Shown here piece by piece: positions 25,020 to 33,160 of a stretch of 64,000 nucleotides of DNA (position 1 is its first letter; each line of letters begins with the position of its first letter). Both the position numbers and the translations under genes were made by a program. A model generated the notes under the pieces. The model saw only the letters and a program-made list of their open reading frames with translations. It did no database searches and was not told the origin of the DNA. The stretch comes from Streptosporangium oxazolinicum (lineage in GTDB: Bacteria > Actinomycetota > Actinomycetes > Streptosporangiales > Streptosporangiaceae): assembly GCF_039537505.1 (NCBI RefSeq), contig NZ_BAABAQ010000017.1, positions 62,001 to 126,000 on the forward strand, in the 5' to 3' direction.

Positions 25020-27026
25020 ATGCCCACGCCCGTGCCCGTCCCGCCGATCCGCCGCCTGCTCGTTTCCAACCGGGGTGAGATCGCCCGCCGCGTCTTCCGT
25101 ACCTGCCGCGACCTCGGCATCGAGACCATCGCGGTCTTCTCGGACGCCGACGCGGACGCGCCGCACGTGGCCGAGGCCGACCACGCCGTACGGCTGGCCG
25201 GTGTCAGGCCCGCGGACACCTACCTGTCGGTGGAGAAGATCATCGAGGCGGCCCGCGGGGCGGGGGCCGACGCGGTCCATCCCGGGTACGGCTTCCTGTC
25301 GGAGAACGCCGCCTTCGCGCGGGCCGTACCGGACGCCGGGCTGACCTGGGTCGGCCCTCCGGCCGAGGCCGTCGCCGCGATGGGCTCCAAGATCGAGGCC
25401 AAGGCGCTGATGGCCGAGGCGGGGGTCCCGGTGCTGCCGGGCCTCGTCGCGGGGCCCGGTGACTCGACGGACGACCTGGACGCCGTGCTCACCCGGATGG
25501 CCGTCCCGCTGCTGGTGAAGGCGTCGGCCGGTGGCGGCGGGCGCGGGATGCGCGTCGTGCGGTCGGCCGACGACCTGGCGGAGGCGGTCGAGTCGGCGCG
25601 CGGGGAGGCCGCGTCGGCGTTCGGGGACGGCACGGTGTTCGTCGAGCCCCTGCTGGAGGGCGCCCGGCACATCGAGGTGCAGATCCTGGCCGACGGGCAC
25701 GGGACGGTGTGGGCGCTGGGCGAGCGGGAGTGCTCGATCCAGCGGCGGCACCAGAAGGTGGTCGAGGAGACCCCGTCCCCGGCGATCTCCCCGCCGCTGC
25801 GGGCGCGGCTGCTCGACGCAGCGGTCACGGCCGCGCGGGCCATCGGGTACGTCGGCGCCGGGACCGTCGAGTTCCTCGTCCGGGACGAGACGATCGCCTT
25901 CCTGGAGATGAACACCCGCCTGCAGGTGGAGCACCCGGTGACCGAGTGCGTCTACGGCCTCGACCTCGTCGAGTGGCAGCTGCGGATCGCCGAGGGCGCC
26001 CGGCTCCCCGCGTCGCCGCCCGAGCCGTCCGGGCACGCCGTCGAGGTGCGCCTCTACGCCGAGGACCCGGCCCGCGACTGGCTTCCGCAGAGCGGCGTCC
26101 TGCACCGCTTCGAGATTTCCGGGGTGGACTCCCGCTTCGCGCCCGTTCCCGGCCGGCGGTACGGCCTGCGGCTGGACTCCGGCGTCGAGGACGGCTCGGA
26201 GATCGGCGTCCACTACGACCCGATGCTCGCCAAGGTCGTCTCGTACGGCGCGAGCCGCCCCGACGCCGTGCGCAGGCTGGCCGCCGCGCTGGCGGGCGCG
26301 AGGATCCACGGCCTCGTCACCAACCGGGACCTGCTGGTCGAGGTCCTGCGCCATCCGGCGTTCCTGGCCGGGGACACCCACACCGGCTTCCTGGAGGAGC
26401 ACGGGCTCACCGGGGTCCCCGGCGCTCACCCGGGACGGCCGGGGGTCGCGCGCCTGTCCGCCCTCGCCGCCGCGCTCGCGGGGGCGGCGGCCAACCGGGC
26501 GGCGGCGACCGTGCAGGCGGGACTGCCGAGCGGGTGGCGCAACGTGGTGTCGCGGCCGCAGCGCGCCGTCTTCGCGGAGGCGGAGATCTCGTACCGGATC
26601 ACCAGGGACGGCCTACGGGCCGAGGGGTTTCCCGATACGGTCCTGGTCGGCGCGACGCCCTCGCTCGTGGTGCTGGAGACCTCGGGCGTGCGGCACCGGT
26701 TCGCCGTCGCCCGCTACGACGGCGTGACGCACGTGGACTCCCCCCTCGGTTCCGTACGGCTCACCCCGCTGGCCCGCCTGCCGGAACCGGTGGAACACGT
26801 GCCGCCCGGCTCCCTGGTGGCGCCCATGCCCGGTACGGTGCTGCGGGTCGACGTCGAACCCGGCGAGGCCGTCGGGGCGGGGCGGGTGGTCGTGGTGCTC
26901 GAGGCCATGAAGATGGAGCACCGGATCGCCGCGCCCGCGCCGGGCACGGTGGCGGCGGTGAACGTGACGCCGGGCCGCCAGGTCGAGGCGGGGGCCGTGC
27001 TGGCCGTGATCGAGGAGCGGACGTGA
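25020..27026 (+). CDS. Biotin-dependent acyl-CoA carboxylase alpha subunit (BC-BCCP)
   Basis: About 668 residues. The biotin carboxylase domain starts at once (RRLLVSNRGEIARRVFRTCRDLG), with the ATP-grasp glycine loop KASAGGGGRGMRVV and the catalytic region EMNTRLQVEHPVTE. A middle linker follows, and the C-terminal carrier domain has the biotinylation motif EAMKMEH (Lys near residue 631). It carboxylates biotin using ATP and bicarbonate for the beta subunit encoded just upstream. ATG 25020 is eight bases after the beta stop; a GTG at 25008 overlapping that stop (GTGA) is an equally possible start adding four residues. Neither has a good ribosome site, so translation is probably coupled. Confidence 0.9.
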   Translation: MPTPVPVPPIRRLLVSNRGEIARRVFRTCRDLGIETIAVFSDADADAPHVAEADHAVRLAGVRPADTYLSVEKIIEAARGAGADAVHPGYGFLSENAAFARAVPDAGLTWVGPPAEAVAAMGSKIEAKALMAEAGVPVLPGLVAGPGDSTDDLDAVLTRMAVPLLVKASAGGGGRGMRVVRSADDLAEAVESARGEAASAFGDGTVFVEPLLEGARHIEVQILADGHGTVWALGERECSIQRRHQKVVEETPSPAISPPLRARLLDAAVTAARAIGYVGAGTVEFLVRDETIAFLEMNTRLQVEHPVTECVYGLDLVEWQLRIAEGARLPASPPEPSGHAVEVRLYAEDPARDWLPQSGVLHRFEISGVDSRFAPVPGRRYGLRLDSGVEDGSEIGVHYDPMLAKVVSYGASRPDAVRRLAAALAGARIHGLVTNRDLLVEVLRHPAFLAGDTHTGFLEEHGLTGVPGAHPGRPGVARLSALAAALAGAAANRAAATVQAGLPSGWRNVVSRPQRAVFAEAEISYRITRDGLRAEGFPDTVLVGATPSLVVLETSGVRHRFAVARYDGVTHVDSPLGSVRLTPLARLPEPVEHVPPGSLVAPMPGTVLRVDVEPGEAVGAGRVVVVLEAMKMEHRIAAPAPGTVAAVNVTPGRQVEAGAVLAVIEERT

Positions 27027-27079
27027 CCTTCCCTCCGGGTTCCCCGGGGACCGGGGGTTTCGAGGACGGAGGGACCGAG

Positions 27080-27892
27080 ATGAAGAGCGACGGGGGCTGG
27101 CCGGTGGAACGCCTGGTGCGCAGGGAGGTGTCCGGCGGGGTGGCGACGATCACCCTCGACTCCCCCCGCAACCGCAACGCGCTGTCGGTGCGGCTGCTGG
27201 GCGACCTGGAGGACCGGCTCAACTGGGCGCTGGCCGAGGAGAGCGTCCGGGTGATCGTGCTCACCGGGACCGGGCCCGTGTTCTGCGCGGGCGCCGACCT
27301 GAAGGAGCAGCGGGTCGCGCCGGGCGGCGCGCACGAGGCGCCGGTGACCGCGTCGTTCCCGGAGATCATGAGCCTGATCTGGGAGAGCCCGAAGCCGGTC
27401 GTCTGCAGGCTGAACGGTACGGCGCGGGCCGGGGGGCTCGGCCTGGTGGCGGCCTGCGACTTCGCGATAGCCCCGGACTCGGCGTCGTTCGCGTTCAGCG
27501 AGGTGCGGCTCGGCGTGGTGCCCGCGATGATCTCGGTGACCGTGCTGCGGCGGCTCGACCCGCGCGCCGCCGCCGAGTACCTGCTCACCGGCGAGACGTT
27601 CGACGCGGCCCGCGCCAGGGAGATCGGGCTGCTCACCCGCGCCGTGCCCGAGGAGGAGCTGGACGCGACGGTCGCCCACTACACCGGCATGCTGCTGCGC
27701 GGCGGCCCCGAGGCGCTCGCCCTCACCAAGCAGCTGGTGCGGACCGTGCCCGAGCTGAGCGTCGAGGAGGGCATGCGCCAGATGGCCGAGCTGTCCGCGC
27801 GGCGCTTCACCTCCGCCGAGGGGCAGGAGGGGATCGCCGCCTTCATGGAGAAGCGTCCCGCGTCGTGGATCCCCGCGCCGGGAGCGAGCTGA
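27080..27892 (+). CDS. Enoyl-CoA hydratase/isomerase (crotonase family)
   Basis: A 270-residue crotonase. The oxyanion-hole segments are present (FCAGADLKE; GTARAGGLGLVAACDFAIA), followed by FSEVRLGVVPAMIS, where the catalytic Glu is expected. The ATG at 27080 is preceded by GGAGGG six bases upstream; an upstream GTG overlapping the carboxylase stop is less likely. In the operon it would hydrate the carboxylated product (a glutaconyl-CoA type substrate), as AtuE or MCC-pathway hydratases do. The exact substrate cannot be told from the sequence. Confidence 0.85.
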   Translation: MKSDGGWPVERLVRREVSGGVATITLDSPRNRNALSVRLLGDLEDRLNWALAEESVRVIVLTGTGPVFCAGADLKEQRVAPGGAHEAPVTASFPEIMSLIWESPKPVVCRLNGTARAGGLGLVAACDFAIAPDSASFAFSEVRLGVVPAMISVTVLRRLDPRAAAEYLLTGETFDAARAREIGLLTRAVPEEELDATVAHYTGMLLRGGPEALALTKQLVRTVPELSVEEGMRQMAELSARRFTSAEGQEGIAAFMEKRPASWIPAPGAS

Positions 27893-28077
27893 TGCCGCCG
27901 TACGGCGAACCGGGGAACGGAGTCGGGCCGACGACACGCGACGGAACCTCGCCGCGCGGGCCGGTCCGCACGATCCGCGCGACGCGCGCGCCGGTCCGCA
28001 CGATCCGCGCGGCGCGCGCGCCGGTCCTCGCGGCGTGCGGCGACGCGTCCGGGACGTCCCGCCCAGAGGAGGGCTGA
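27892..28077 (+). CDS. Possible 61-residue linker ORF between hydratase and AtuA
   Basis: An ATG overlapping the hydratase stop (TGATG) opens a 61-codon frame whose stop overlaps the AtuA start (again TGATG), with GGAG seven bases before the ATG. The product is Arg/Pro-rich and contains a ten-residue duplication encoded by the 30-base tandem repeat. It matches no family I know. The double TGATG coupling is the only argument for translation; it may simply be a GC-rich spacer. Confidence 0.25.
   Translation: MPPYGEPGNGVGPTTRDGTSPRGPVRTIRATRAPVRTIRAARAPVLAACGDASGTSRPEEG
27961..28020 (+). repeat. 30-base tandem duplication
   Basis: Bases 27961-27990 and 27991-28020 are identical at 29 of 30 positions (one A/G change), and a third partial copy begins at 28021. 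It is very GC-rich, containing CGCGCG runs, and lies between the hydratase and AtuA genes. It may be replication slippage or a structured mRNA spacer. Confidence 0.85.
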
Positions 28078-29828
28078 TGCTTCGCGTCGCCAACTGCTCC
28101 GGCTTCTACGGGGACCGGCTGTCGGCCGCCAGGGAGATGGTGGAGGGCGGCCCGATCGACGTGCTCACCGGCGACTGGCTCGCCGAGCTGACCATGCTGA
28201 TCCTGGCCGGGAACCGGCTGAAGGGCCGTCCCGGCTACGCGCCGACCTTCCTGAGGCAGCTGGAGGAGGTCCTCGGGACGTGCCTGGATCGGGGCGTCAG
28301 GATCGTCTCCAACGCGGGCGGGCTGGACCCGGCCGGGTGCGCCGAGGCGGTGGCCGAGCTGGCGGGACGCCTCGGGCTGCCGGTGAGGGTCGCCCACGTC
28401 ACCGGCGACGACCTCACCGGACGTGACCTGGGCGGCGCCCTCAACGCGGACACCGGTGAGCCGCTGCCCGCGCCCGCTCTGACCGCCAACGCCTACCTGG
28501 GGGGACGCCCGATCGCCGCCGCCCTGTCGGCGGGGGCGGACGTGGTGGTGACCGGCCGCGTCACGGACGCCGCCCTGGTCACCGGGCCGGGAATCTGGCG
28601 GTACGGCTGGGGGCCCGGCGATCTCGACGCGCTGGCCGGTTCGGTGGTCGCCGGGCACGTCATCGAGTGCGGCTGCCAGGCGACCGGCGGCAACTACGCG
28701 TTCTTCGGCGAGGTCCCCGACCCGGCGCGCTGCGGGTTCCCGCTGGTGGAGCTGGCGGCCGACGGCTCCAGCGTGGTCACCAAGCACCCGGGGACCGGGG
28801 GGCTGGTCTCGGTGGGCACGGTCACCGCGCAGCTCCTGTACGAGATCGGGTCGCCTCGCTACCTCGGCCCCGACGTGGTCGCGCGCTTCGACACGATCCG
28901 GCTGGAGCAGGAGGGTCCCGACCGGGTCCGTGTCTCGGGGGTGCGCGGCGAGGCGCCCCCGGACACGCTCAAGGTCGCCGTCAACTACCTGGCGGGCTAC
29001 CGCAACACCATGACGCTCGTCCTGACCGGGCTGGACATCGAGGCCAAGGCCCGGCTCGCCGAGGAGGCCATCTGGTCCCGGGTGCCGAAGGAGTCGTTCG
29101 ACGAGGTCCACGTGGAGCTCACCCCGCTCGCCGGGACCGCCCTGCTGCGCGTCACCGTGATGGACGCCGACCGGCGGAGGGCGGGACGCGCCTTCTCCTC
29201 GGCCGTGGTCGAGACGGGCCTGGCGAGCTACCCCGGCTTCTACGGCCTCACCCCTCCCGGTGACGCCTCGCCGTACGGGGTCTACTGGCCCACGCTCGTC
29301 CCGGCGGACACGGTGCGGGCCCGCGTCTGGCTCGACGGCCGCGAGCTCCCCGACGTACCCGACGCGACCGCCGTGTCCGGCGCACACGGCGTACCCGGCA
29401 CACGCGACGTACCCGCCGCGCCCGGCGTAATCGGCGCGCCGGAGGTGACGGTCGCGCGGGTCACGGGCGGCGGCGAGACCGTTCGGGTCGCGCTGGGCGC
29501 GATCGCGGGCGCCCGCTCGGGGGACAAGGGCGGCAACGCCAACCTGGGGGTCTGGGTTCGCACGGCGGAGCAGTTCGGGTGGCTGGAGGGCTATCTGACG
29601 GTCGAACGCCTGACGGAGCTCCTGCCGTTCACCGGCGGCCTGCGGGTCGAGCGTTTCGAACTGCCCAACCTGCTCGCCCTCAACTTCGTCGTCCACGGCC
29701 TCCTCGGCAGGGGCGTGGCCGCGAGTCCCCGTCTCGACGCCCAGGCCAAGGCACTCGGCGAGGAACTCCGCGCCGGGCTCGCCGACATCCCGCGGCACCT
29801 TCTCCGACCCCGCCCGTACGACCTCTGA
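28077..29828 (+). CDS. atuA: AtuA/DUF1446 family protein (acyclic terpene utilization type)
   Basis: A 583-residue protein starting MLRVANCSGFYGDR, with the DUF1446 core (GDWLAELTM, ATGGNYAFF, LGAIAGARSGDKGGNANLG). AtuA is required for citronellol/geraniol use in Pseudomonas, and relatives accompany acyl-CoA carboxylases in actinomycetes; the reaction is unclear. GGAGGG precedes the ATG by about five bases. Around residues 420-460 is a Pro/Val/Ala-rich linker that joins the main DUF1446 part to the C-terminal AtuA-like domain, so two ancestral genes may be joined here. Last gene of the TetR-carboxylase operon. Confidence 0.8.
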   Translation: MLRVANCSGFYGDRLSAAREMVEGGPIDVLTGDWLAELTMLILAGNRLKGRPGYAPTFLRQLEEVLGTCLDRGVRIVSNAGGLDPAGCAEAVAELAGRLGLPVRVAHVTGDDLTGRDLGGALNADTGEPLPAPALTANAYLGGRPIAAALSAGADVVVTGRVTDAALVTGPGIWRYGWGPGDLDALAGSVVAGHVIECGCQATGGNYAFFGEVPDPARCGFPLVELAADGSSVVTKHPGTGGLVSVGTVTAQLLYEIGSPRYLGPDVVARFDTIRLEQEGPDRVRVSGVRGEAPPDTLKVAVNYLAGYRNTMTLVLTGLDIEAKARLAEEAIWSRVPKESFDEVHVELTPLAGTALLRVTVMDADRRRAGRAFSSAVVETGLASYPGFYGLTPPGDASPYGVYWPTLVPADTVRARVWLDGRELPDVPDATAVSGAHGVPGTRDVPAAPGVIGAPEVTVARVTGGGETVRVALGAIAGARSGDKGGNANLGVWVRTAEQFGWLEGYLTVERLTELLPFTGGLRVERFELPNLLALNFVVHGLLGRGVAASPRLDAQAKALGEELRAGLADIPRHLLRPRPYDL

Positions 29829-29916
29829 TCCCGCCCGTACGACGGCACCCGCGCCGTCCCCTGGTCTCACCGGGGAGGCGGCCCCATCCCTTTTGGTCAG
29901 GTGAGGGGAGGCGGTC

Positions 29917-30453
29917 TCATCGGCGCAGGCCCGCCAGGGTCACCGAGAGCAGGCGTTCGGCCCGGTCGAGCCCGCCGGGCAGCTCACTCGCGGCGAGCGC
30001 GACGCCGGTGACGAGCTGGAACAGGTCCTCAATGTCGACGTCCGGACGCGTCCGGCCCTCCCGCTGGGCCCGCAGCAGGAGACCCGTCGCCGCCGAGCGC
30101 ATCGCCGCGTGGCAGTCGAAGCCGAGCTCGGCCCCGCCAAGCGTCATCGAGGCGGACATTCCTCGGTCGGTGAGAGCGTGGGCGAGCACGTCCCGCGACC
30201 ACAGGGCCAGCGCCTCGTCCGGTGAGGTGTGGGCGAGCAGGTCCGCCGCCCTCGCGCACAGCGTCTCGACCCGGTCCCGGAACACGGCCGCCAGGAGCAC
30301 CTGCCGCGTGGGGAAGTGACGGTAGAGCGTTCCCGGTCCCACCCCGGCCCGGCGCGCGATCTCGTTGAGAGACGCCTCGGGCCCCTGTTCGGCGATCACG
30401 GCCCTGGCGGTCGTCAGCAGGTGTTCACGGTTGCGACGCGCGTCGACCCGCAT
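29917..30453 (-). CDS. TetR-family regulator, divergent from the LLM oxidoreductase
   Basis: A 178-residue TetR protein. HTH: TARAVIAEQGPEASLNEIARRAGVGPGTLYRHF. I take ATG 30453, which has GGGGGG about six bases upstream; an earlier start at 30486 would place the operator in the coding sequence. The C-terminal ligand pocket is unassigned. It reads away from the F420-type oxidoreductase across a short region with three palindromes, so it probably represses that gene and itself. Confidence 0.75.
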   Translation of the reverse strand: MRVDARRNREHLLTTARAVIAEQGPEASLNEIARRAGVGPGTLYRHFPTRQVLLAAVFRDRVETLCARAADLLAHTSPDEALALWSRDVLAHALTDRGMSASMTLGGAELGFDCHAAMRSAATGLLLRAQREGRTRPDVDIEDLFQLVTGVALAASELPGGLDRAERLLSVTLAGLRR

Positions 30454-30471
30454 CGATACCCCCCAGGTCCT

Positions 30472-30540
30472 CAAACCGGTTTGCAAGCGGAGAACTTCTC
30501 CGTATTATACGGTCAGATTATCCGGAGACCCTCTCCGGAT
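30472..30540. promoter_or_regulatory. Divergent promoter with three palindromes
   Basis: Three perfect inverted repeats sit within 70 bases: CAAACCGGTTTG (30472-30483), CCGTAT-T-ATACGG (30500-30512), and 9-base arms ATCCGGAGA and TCTCCGGAT around CCC (30520-30540). For the rightward gene TTGCAA (30481-30486) and TATTAT (30503-30508), 16 bases apart, form a plausible -35/-10. On the other strand TATAAT (30509-30504) is a -10 candidate for tetR. The first palindrome overlaps the -35, the second the -10, and the third lies downstream of the start: a layout suited to strong repression. Confidence 0.6.
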
Positions 30541-30563
30541 ATTTCCCGCAGAGAGGCTCCCGA

Positions 30564-31478
30564 ATGAACGACGACACCAACGACCTCGGACGCGTCGGGA
30601 TCTGGACGTTCGCCTTCGACGACCAGCCCGCGGAGAGGGTCCGCGAGGCCGCGGCGGAGATCGAGGAGCTCGGCTACGGCGCCCTGTGGTTCGGTGAGGG
30701 GTTCGGCCGCGACAGCGTGAGCCAGGCCTGGTTGCTGCTCTCCGCCACCCGGCGGCTGGTCGTGGGGGCGGGCATCGCCAACATCGCCCTGCGCGACCCC
30801 ATCACCATGGCCGCGGCCGAGCGCGCGCTCAACGAGGCACACCCCGGCCGCTACCTCCTCGGCCTCGGCGGGCACCGGGTCTCCGACACCCCCATCGAGA
30901 TGGACGGCTACAGCATCCCCAGCCTCGGCCGGGCCGTGCACACGATGGGCGCCTACCTCGACGCGATGGACGCCATCCCGCTGGGCTCCCCCGCGCCGGG
31001 GAAGCCCCCTCGGCGCGTCCTCGCCGCGCTCGGGCCGCGGATGCTGGCCCTGGCCGCCGAACGGACCCTCGGCGCCCACCCCTACTTCGTGCCCGTGGAG
31101 CACACCCACCGGGCGAGAGAGATCATGGGCCCCGGCGCCTTCCTCGCGGTCGAGCAGGCCGTCGTGCTGGACACCGATCTCACGAGAGCCCGCGAGGTCG
31201 CCAGGGGACACCTGGGCCCGTACTTCGGGGCCGCCGCACACCAGACCGCCAACCTTCGCCGTCTGGGCTTCGGCGACGACGACCTGGCGGACGGCGGGAG
31301 CGACCGCCTGGTCGACGCGATCGTCGCCTACGGGGACGCCGACGTCATCGCCGAGCGCGTCCGGGCCCACCTGGACGCGGGCGCGGACCACGTGTGCCTC
31401 CAGGTCCTGACCGCCACCCCCACGGCGCTCCCGATGCGCGAGTGGCGCGAACTGTCCGCCCTGGCCACGACCGGCTGA
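30564..31478 (+). CDS. LLM-class (F420-dependent type) oxidoreductase
   Basis: A 304-residue luciferase-like monooxygenase-fold protein (VGIWTF; ALWFGEGFGRDSVSQAWLLL; GAGIANIALRDPITMAAAERALNEAHPGRYLLGLGGHR). Actinomycete members of this branch use F420 or FMN. Its substrate is unknown. It faces the TetR gene across a palindrome-rich promoter, which suggests induction by a small molecule the enzyme may act on. Confidence 0.8.
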   Translation: MNDDTNDLGRVGIWTFAFDDQPAERVREAAAEIEELGYGALWFGEGFGRDSVSQAWLLLSATRRLVVGAGIANIALRDPITMAAAERALNEAHPGRYLLGLGGHRVSDTPIEMDGYSIPSLGRAVHTMGAYLDAMDAIPLGSPAPGKPPRRVLAALGPRMLALAAERTLGAHPYFVPVEHTHRAREIMGPGAFLAVEQAVVLDTDLTRAREVARGHLGPYFGAAAHQTANLRRLGFGDDDLADGGSDRLVDAIVAYGDADVIAERVRAHLDAGADHVCLQVLTATPTALPMREWRELSALATTG

Positions 31479-31532
31479 CCGTTACGCGTCGATTGAAACC
31501 TTCATGCAACCTTCCAAAATCTAGGATTGCAC

Positions 31533-31540
31533 GCAATTGC
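31533..31540. promoter_or_regulatory. GCAATTGC site upstream of the HTH module (first copy)
   Basis: CGCAATTGCT here recurs at 32789-32798, ahead of the third gene of the module. In this copy the palindrome is joined to a second inverted pair, ATTGC-AC-GCAAT (31526-31537). It could be the operator of the DUF5753 HTH protein, but is short, so the evidence is modest. Confidence 0.35.
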
Positions 31541-31572
31541 TCCACAAGTGCGGTTCGGGGAAGGATTCAATC

Positions 31573-31797
31573 ATGCGTCTCCGTTTTCTTGGCTCCACCT
31601 CCGAGGCGGGGGCCTGTCCCTCCCTCTACGAGACCGACCGCGGGACCGTCGTGGTGCAGGGTCTCCGGGTGACCGACACGGAGGCGCTGGCCGACCTGCG
31701 CCACGTCCTGGACGGCGAAACCGCCGTCGAGGTACCGCGTGAGCTTCTCGCAGACATCGCGCGCCGAGTACTTTCTGTAAATATTGGTCACGATTAG
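31573..31797 (+). CDS. Small protein of a DUF5753 HTH module
   Basis: A 74-residue soluble protein starting MRLRFLGSTSEAGACPSLYETDRG. GGAAGGA lies six bases before the ATG. Small proteins of this pattern precede DUF5753-type HTH regulators in many actinomycetes; their role is unsettled. The gene is 135 bases before the HTH gene. Confidence 0.6.
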   Translation: MRLRFLGSTSEAGACPSLYETDRGTVVVQGLRVTDTEALADLRHVLDGETAVEVPRELLADIARRVLSVNIGHD

Positions 31798-31861
31798 GAG
31801 TGCTCTCTGGCTTGATCCACATGCTCGGGTCTAGCGTCGTGCGCACCATGCGGGAGGCGAC

Positions 31862-31936
31862 GTGAGCACGCGGAGAGAACCGGCGGACGACAGCCGTGGC
31901 ACACGGTCCGCACGAACGGCCGAGGAGATCGTGTGA
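31862..31936 (+). CDS. Possible 24-residue leader ORF
   Basis: A GTG with GGGAGG four bases upstream opens a 24-codon frame whose stop (TGA at 31934-31936) overlaps the GTG of the HTH gene at 31933. The product is charged and resembles nothing known. It may couple translation of the HTH gene to upstream reading. Weak evidence. Confidence 0.25.
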   Translation: MSTRREPADDSRGTRSARTAEEIV

Positions 31937-32784
31937 GCGGGTTCCAGCAGGCCAGAACCGAACTCGGCGTGCAGCTGCGGCACCTGCGGGAGGCCGCCCA
32001 CCTGTCGGGCAAGGAGCTGGCCGAACGGCTGAGGTGGCAGGCGTCCAAGGTCTCCCGGATCGAGAACGCCCGCCAGACCGTCACCGAGGACGACGTCACC
32101 CAGTGGGCGCGGGCTGTGGACGCCTCCCCCGAGGTCGCCGGGAAGCTGGTGGAGCGGGCCACGGGCCTCCTGGACCGCCAGGACTCCTGGCGGCAGCGGC
32201 ATCGCGGCGGGCTGGCGGCGCTCCAGGAGGACATCCGCGACATGGAGGCGCGGACGACCCTGCTGCGGGTGTTCGAGCCCGGCGTGGTCATCGGGCTGCT
32301 GCAGACCACCGAGTACGCCCGGAGCATCTTCACCCGGATCAAGCGCCTCTACCGGGCGCCCGACGAGATCGACGCGGCCATCCGGGTGCGCATGCAGCGC
32401 CAGGACATCCTCTACGACCAGAGCAAGCGGTTCAGGTTCGTCATCACCGAGGCGGTGCTGCGCTACCGGCTGGCCCCGCTGGACGTGATGCGCGGGCAGC
32501 TCGACCGGTTGCTCGCGGTGACCGCGCTGCCGAACGTGGAGTTCGGCGTGATCCCCTTCGAGGCGCCCCTGCCCTCGGCACCGCTCAACGGCTTCTGGGT
32601 GTACGACGAGGACCATGTGGCGGTGCCGACCAGGACGAGGGACCTGCTCCTGCGCGACCCGGACGACGTCGCCTTCTACACGCGGACCTTCGAGGAACTG
32701 TGTGAGGTCGCGGCCTTCGGCGAGGACGCCAGGGCGGTGATCGTCCGAGTACTCAGCGATTTCTCCGGACAATCGGCCGACTAA
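31933..32784 (+). CDS. XRE-type HTH regulator with DUF5753 domain
   Basis: A 283-residue protein. Residues 8-65 are an XRE helix-turn-helix (LGVQLRHLREAAHLSGKELAERLRWQASKVSRIEN). Residues about 95-275 are the DUF5753 (Scr1-type) domain, with EPGVVIGLLQTTEYAR and VIPFEAPLPSAPLNGFWVYD. Family members are often paired with a small DUF397-type protein; here a different 89-residue protein follows. GTG 31933 has GGAG five bases upstream. It probably regulates its own module through the GCAATTGC sites. Confidence 0.8.
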   Translation: MSGFQQARTELGVQLRHLREAAHLSGKELAERLRWQASKVSRIENARQTVTEDDVTQWARAVDASPEVAGKLVERATGLLDRQDSWRQRHRGGLAALQEDIRDMEARTTLLRVFEPGVVIGLLQTTEYARSIFTRIKRLYRAPDEIDAAIRVRMQRQDILYDQSKRFRFVITEAVLRYRLAPLDVMRGQLDRLLAVTALPNVEFGVIPFEAPLPSAPLNGFWVYDEDHVAVPTRTRDLLLRDPDDVAFYTRTFEELCEVAAFGEDARAVIVRVLSDFSGQSAD

Positions 32785-32788
32785 AGAC

Positions 32789-32798
32789 CGCAATTGCT
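32789..32798. promoter_or_regulatory. GCAATTGC site, second copy
   Basis: CGCAATTGCT, identical to 31532-31541, in the 66-base gap after the HTH gene; a further GTGCAATT lies about 20 bases on. Candidate operator for the HTH protein. Confidence 0.35.
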
Positions 32799-32850
32799 TG
32801 ATTAGCATCCCAAGATCGTGCAATTCTCTGTCGGACGGAGGTGACTCACG

Positions 32851-33120
32851 ATGCTGGACACGCTGTCTTGTCTGGAGAGATTCGTTACCGCTATACGGCT
32901 GCACGCCGACCTTTCCGTGCAGCGGATCTCGTTCGGCGATCCTGCGTACGTCTACGTCCGCAACCGCTTCAGCAACACCCTGGCCGAGACGGTGACCTGC
33001 GCCCAGGACGGCGGCTTCATCACGTCGTGGGGCTACCGGCTCGGCACCAGCGACAACATCGACGACGCCGCGGCCCGGCTGGCCTTTCTCCTCGCCGCCA
33101 TGCCCACTCCCCGGGTCTGA
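32851..33120 (+). CDS. Hypothetical 89-residue protein of the HTH module
   Basis: A small soluble protein (MLDTLSCLERFVTAIRLHADL...). GGAGG precedes the ATG by about ten bases. It lacks the WxKSSYS motif of DUF397, the usual partner of DUF5753 regulators. By position it is an accessory or target of the HTH protein. Unknown function. Confidence 0.6.
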   Translation: MLDTLSCLERFVTAIRLHADLSVQRISFGDPAYVYVRNRFSNTLAETVTCAQDGGFITSWGYRLGTSDNIDDAAARLAFLLAAMPTPRV

Positions 33121-33160
33121 CCGGCCCGCGAAGCGGTCTGGGAAGCCCCCGCGAAACCGT

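Noticed and set aside
32851..33120. DUF397 partner for the DUF5753 regulator
   Set aside because: The 89-residue protein lacks the WxKSSYS and CVEVA motifs of DUF397; kept as hypothetical.
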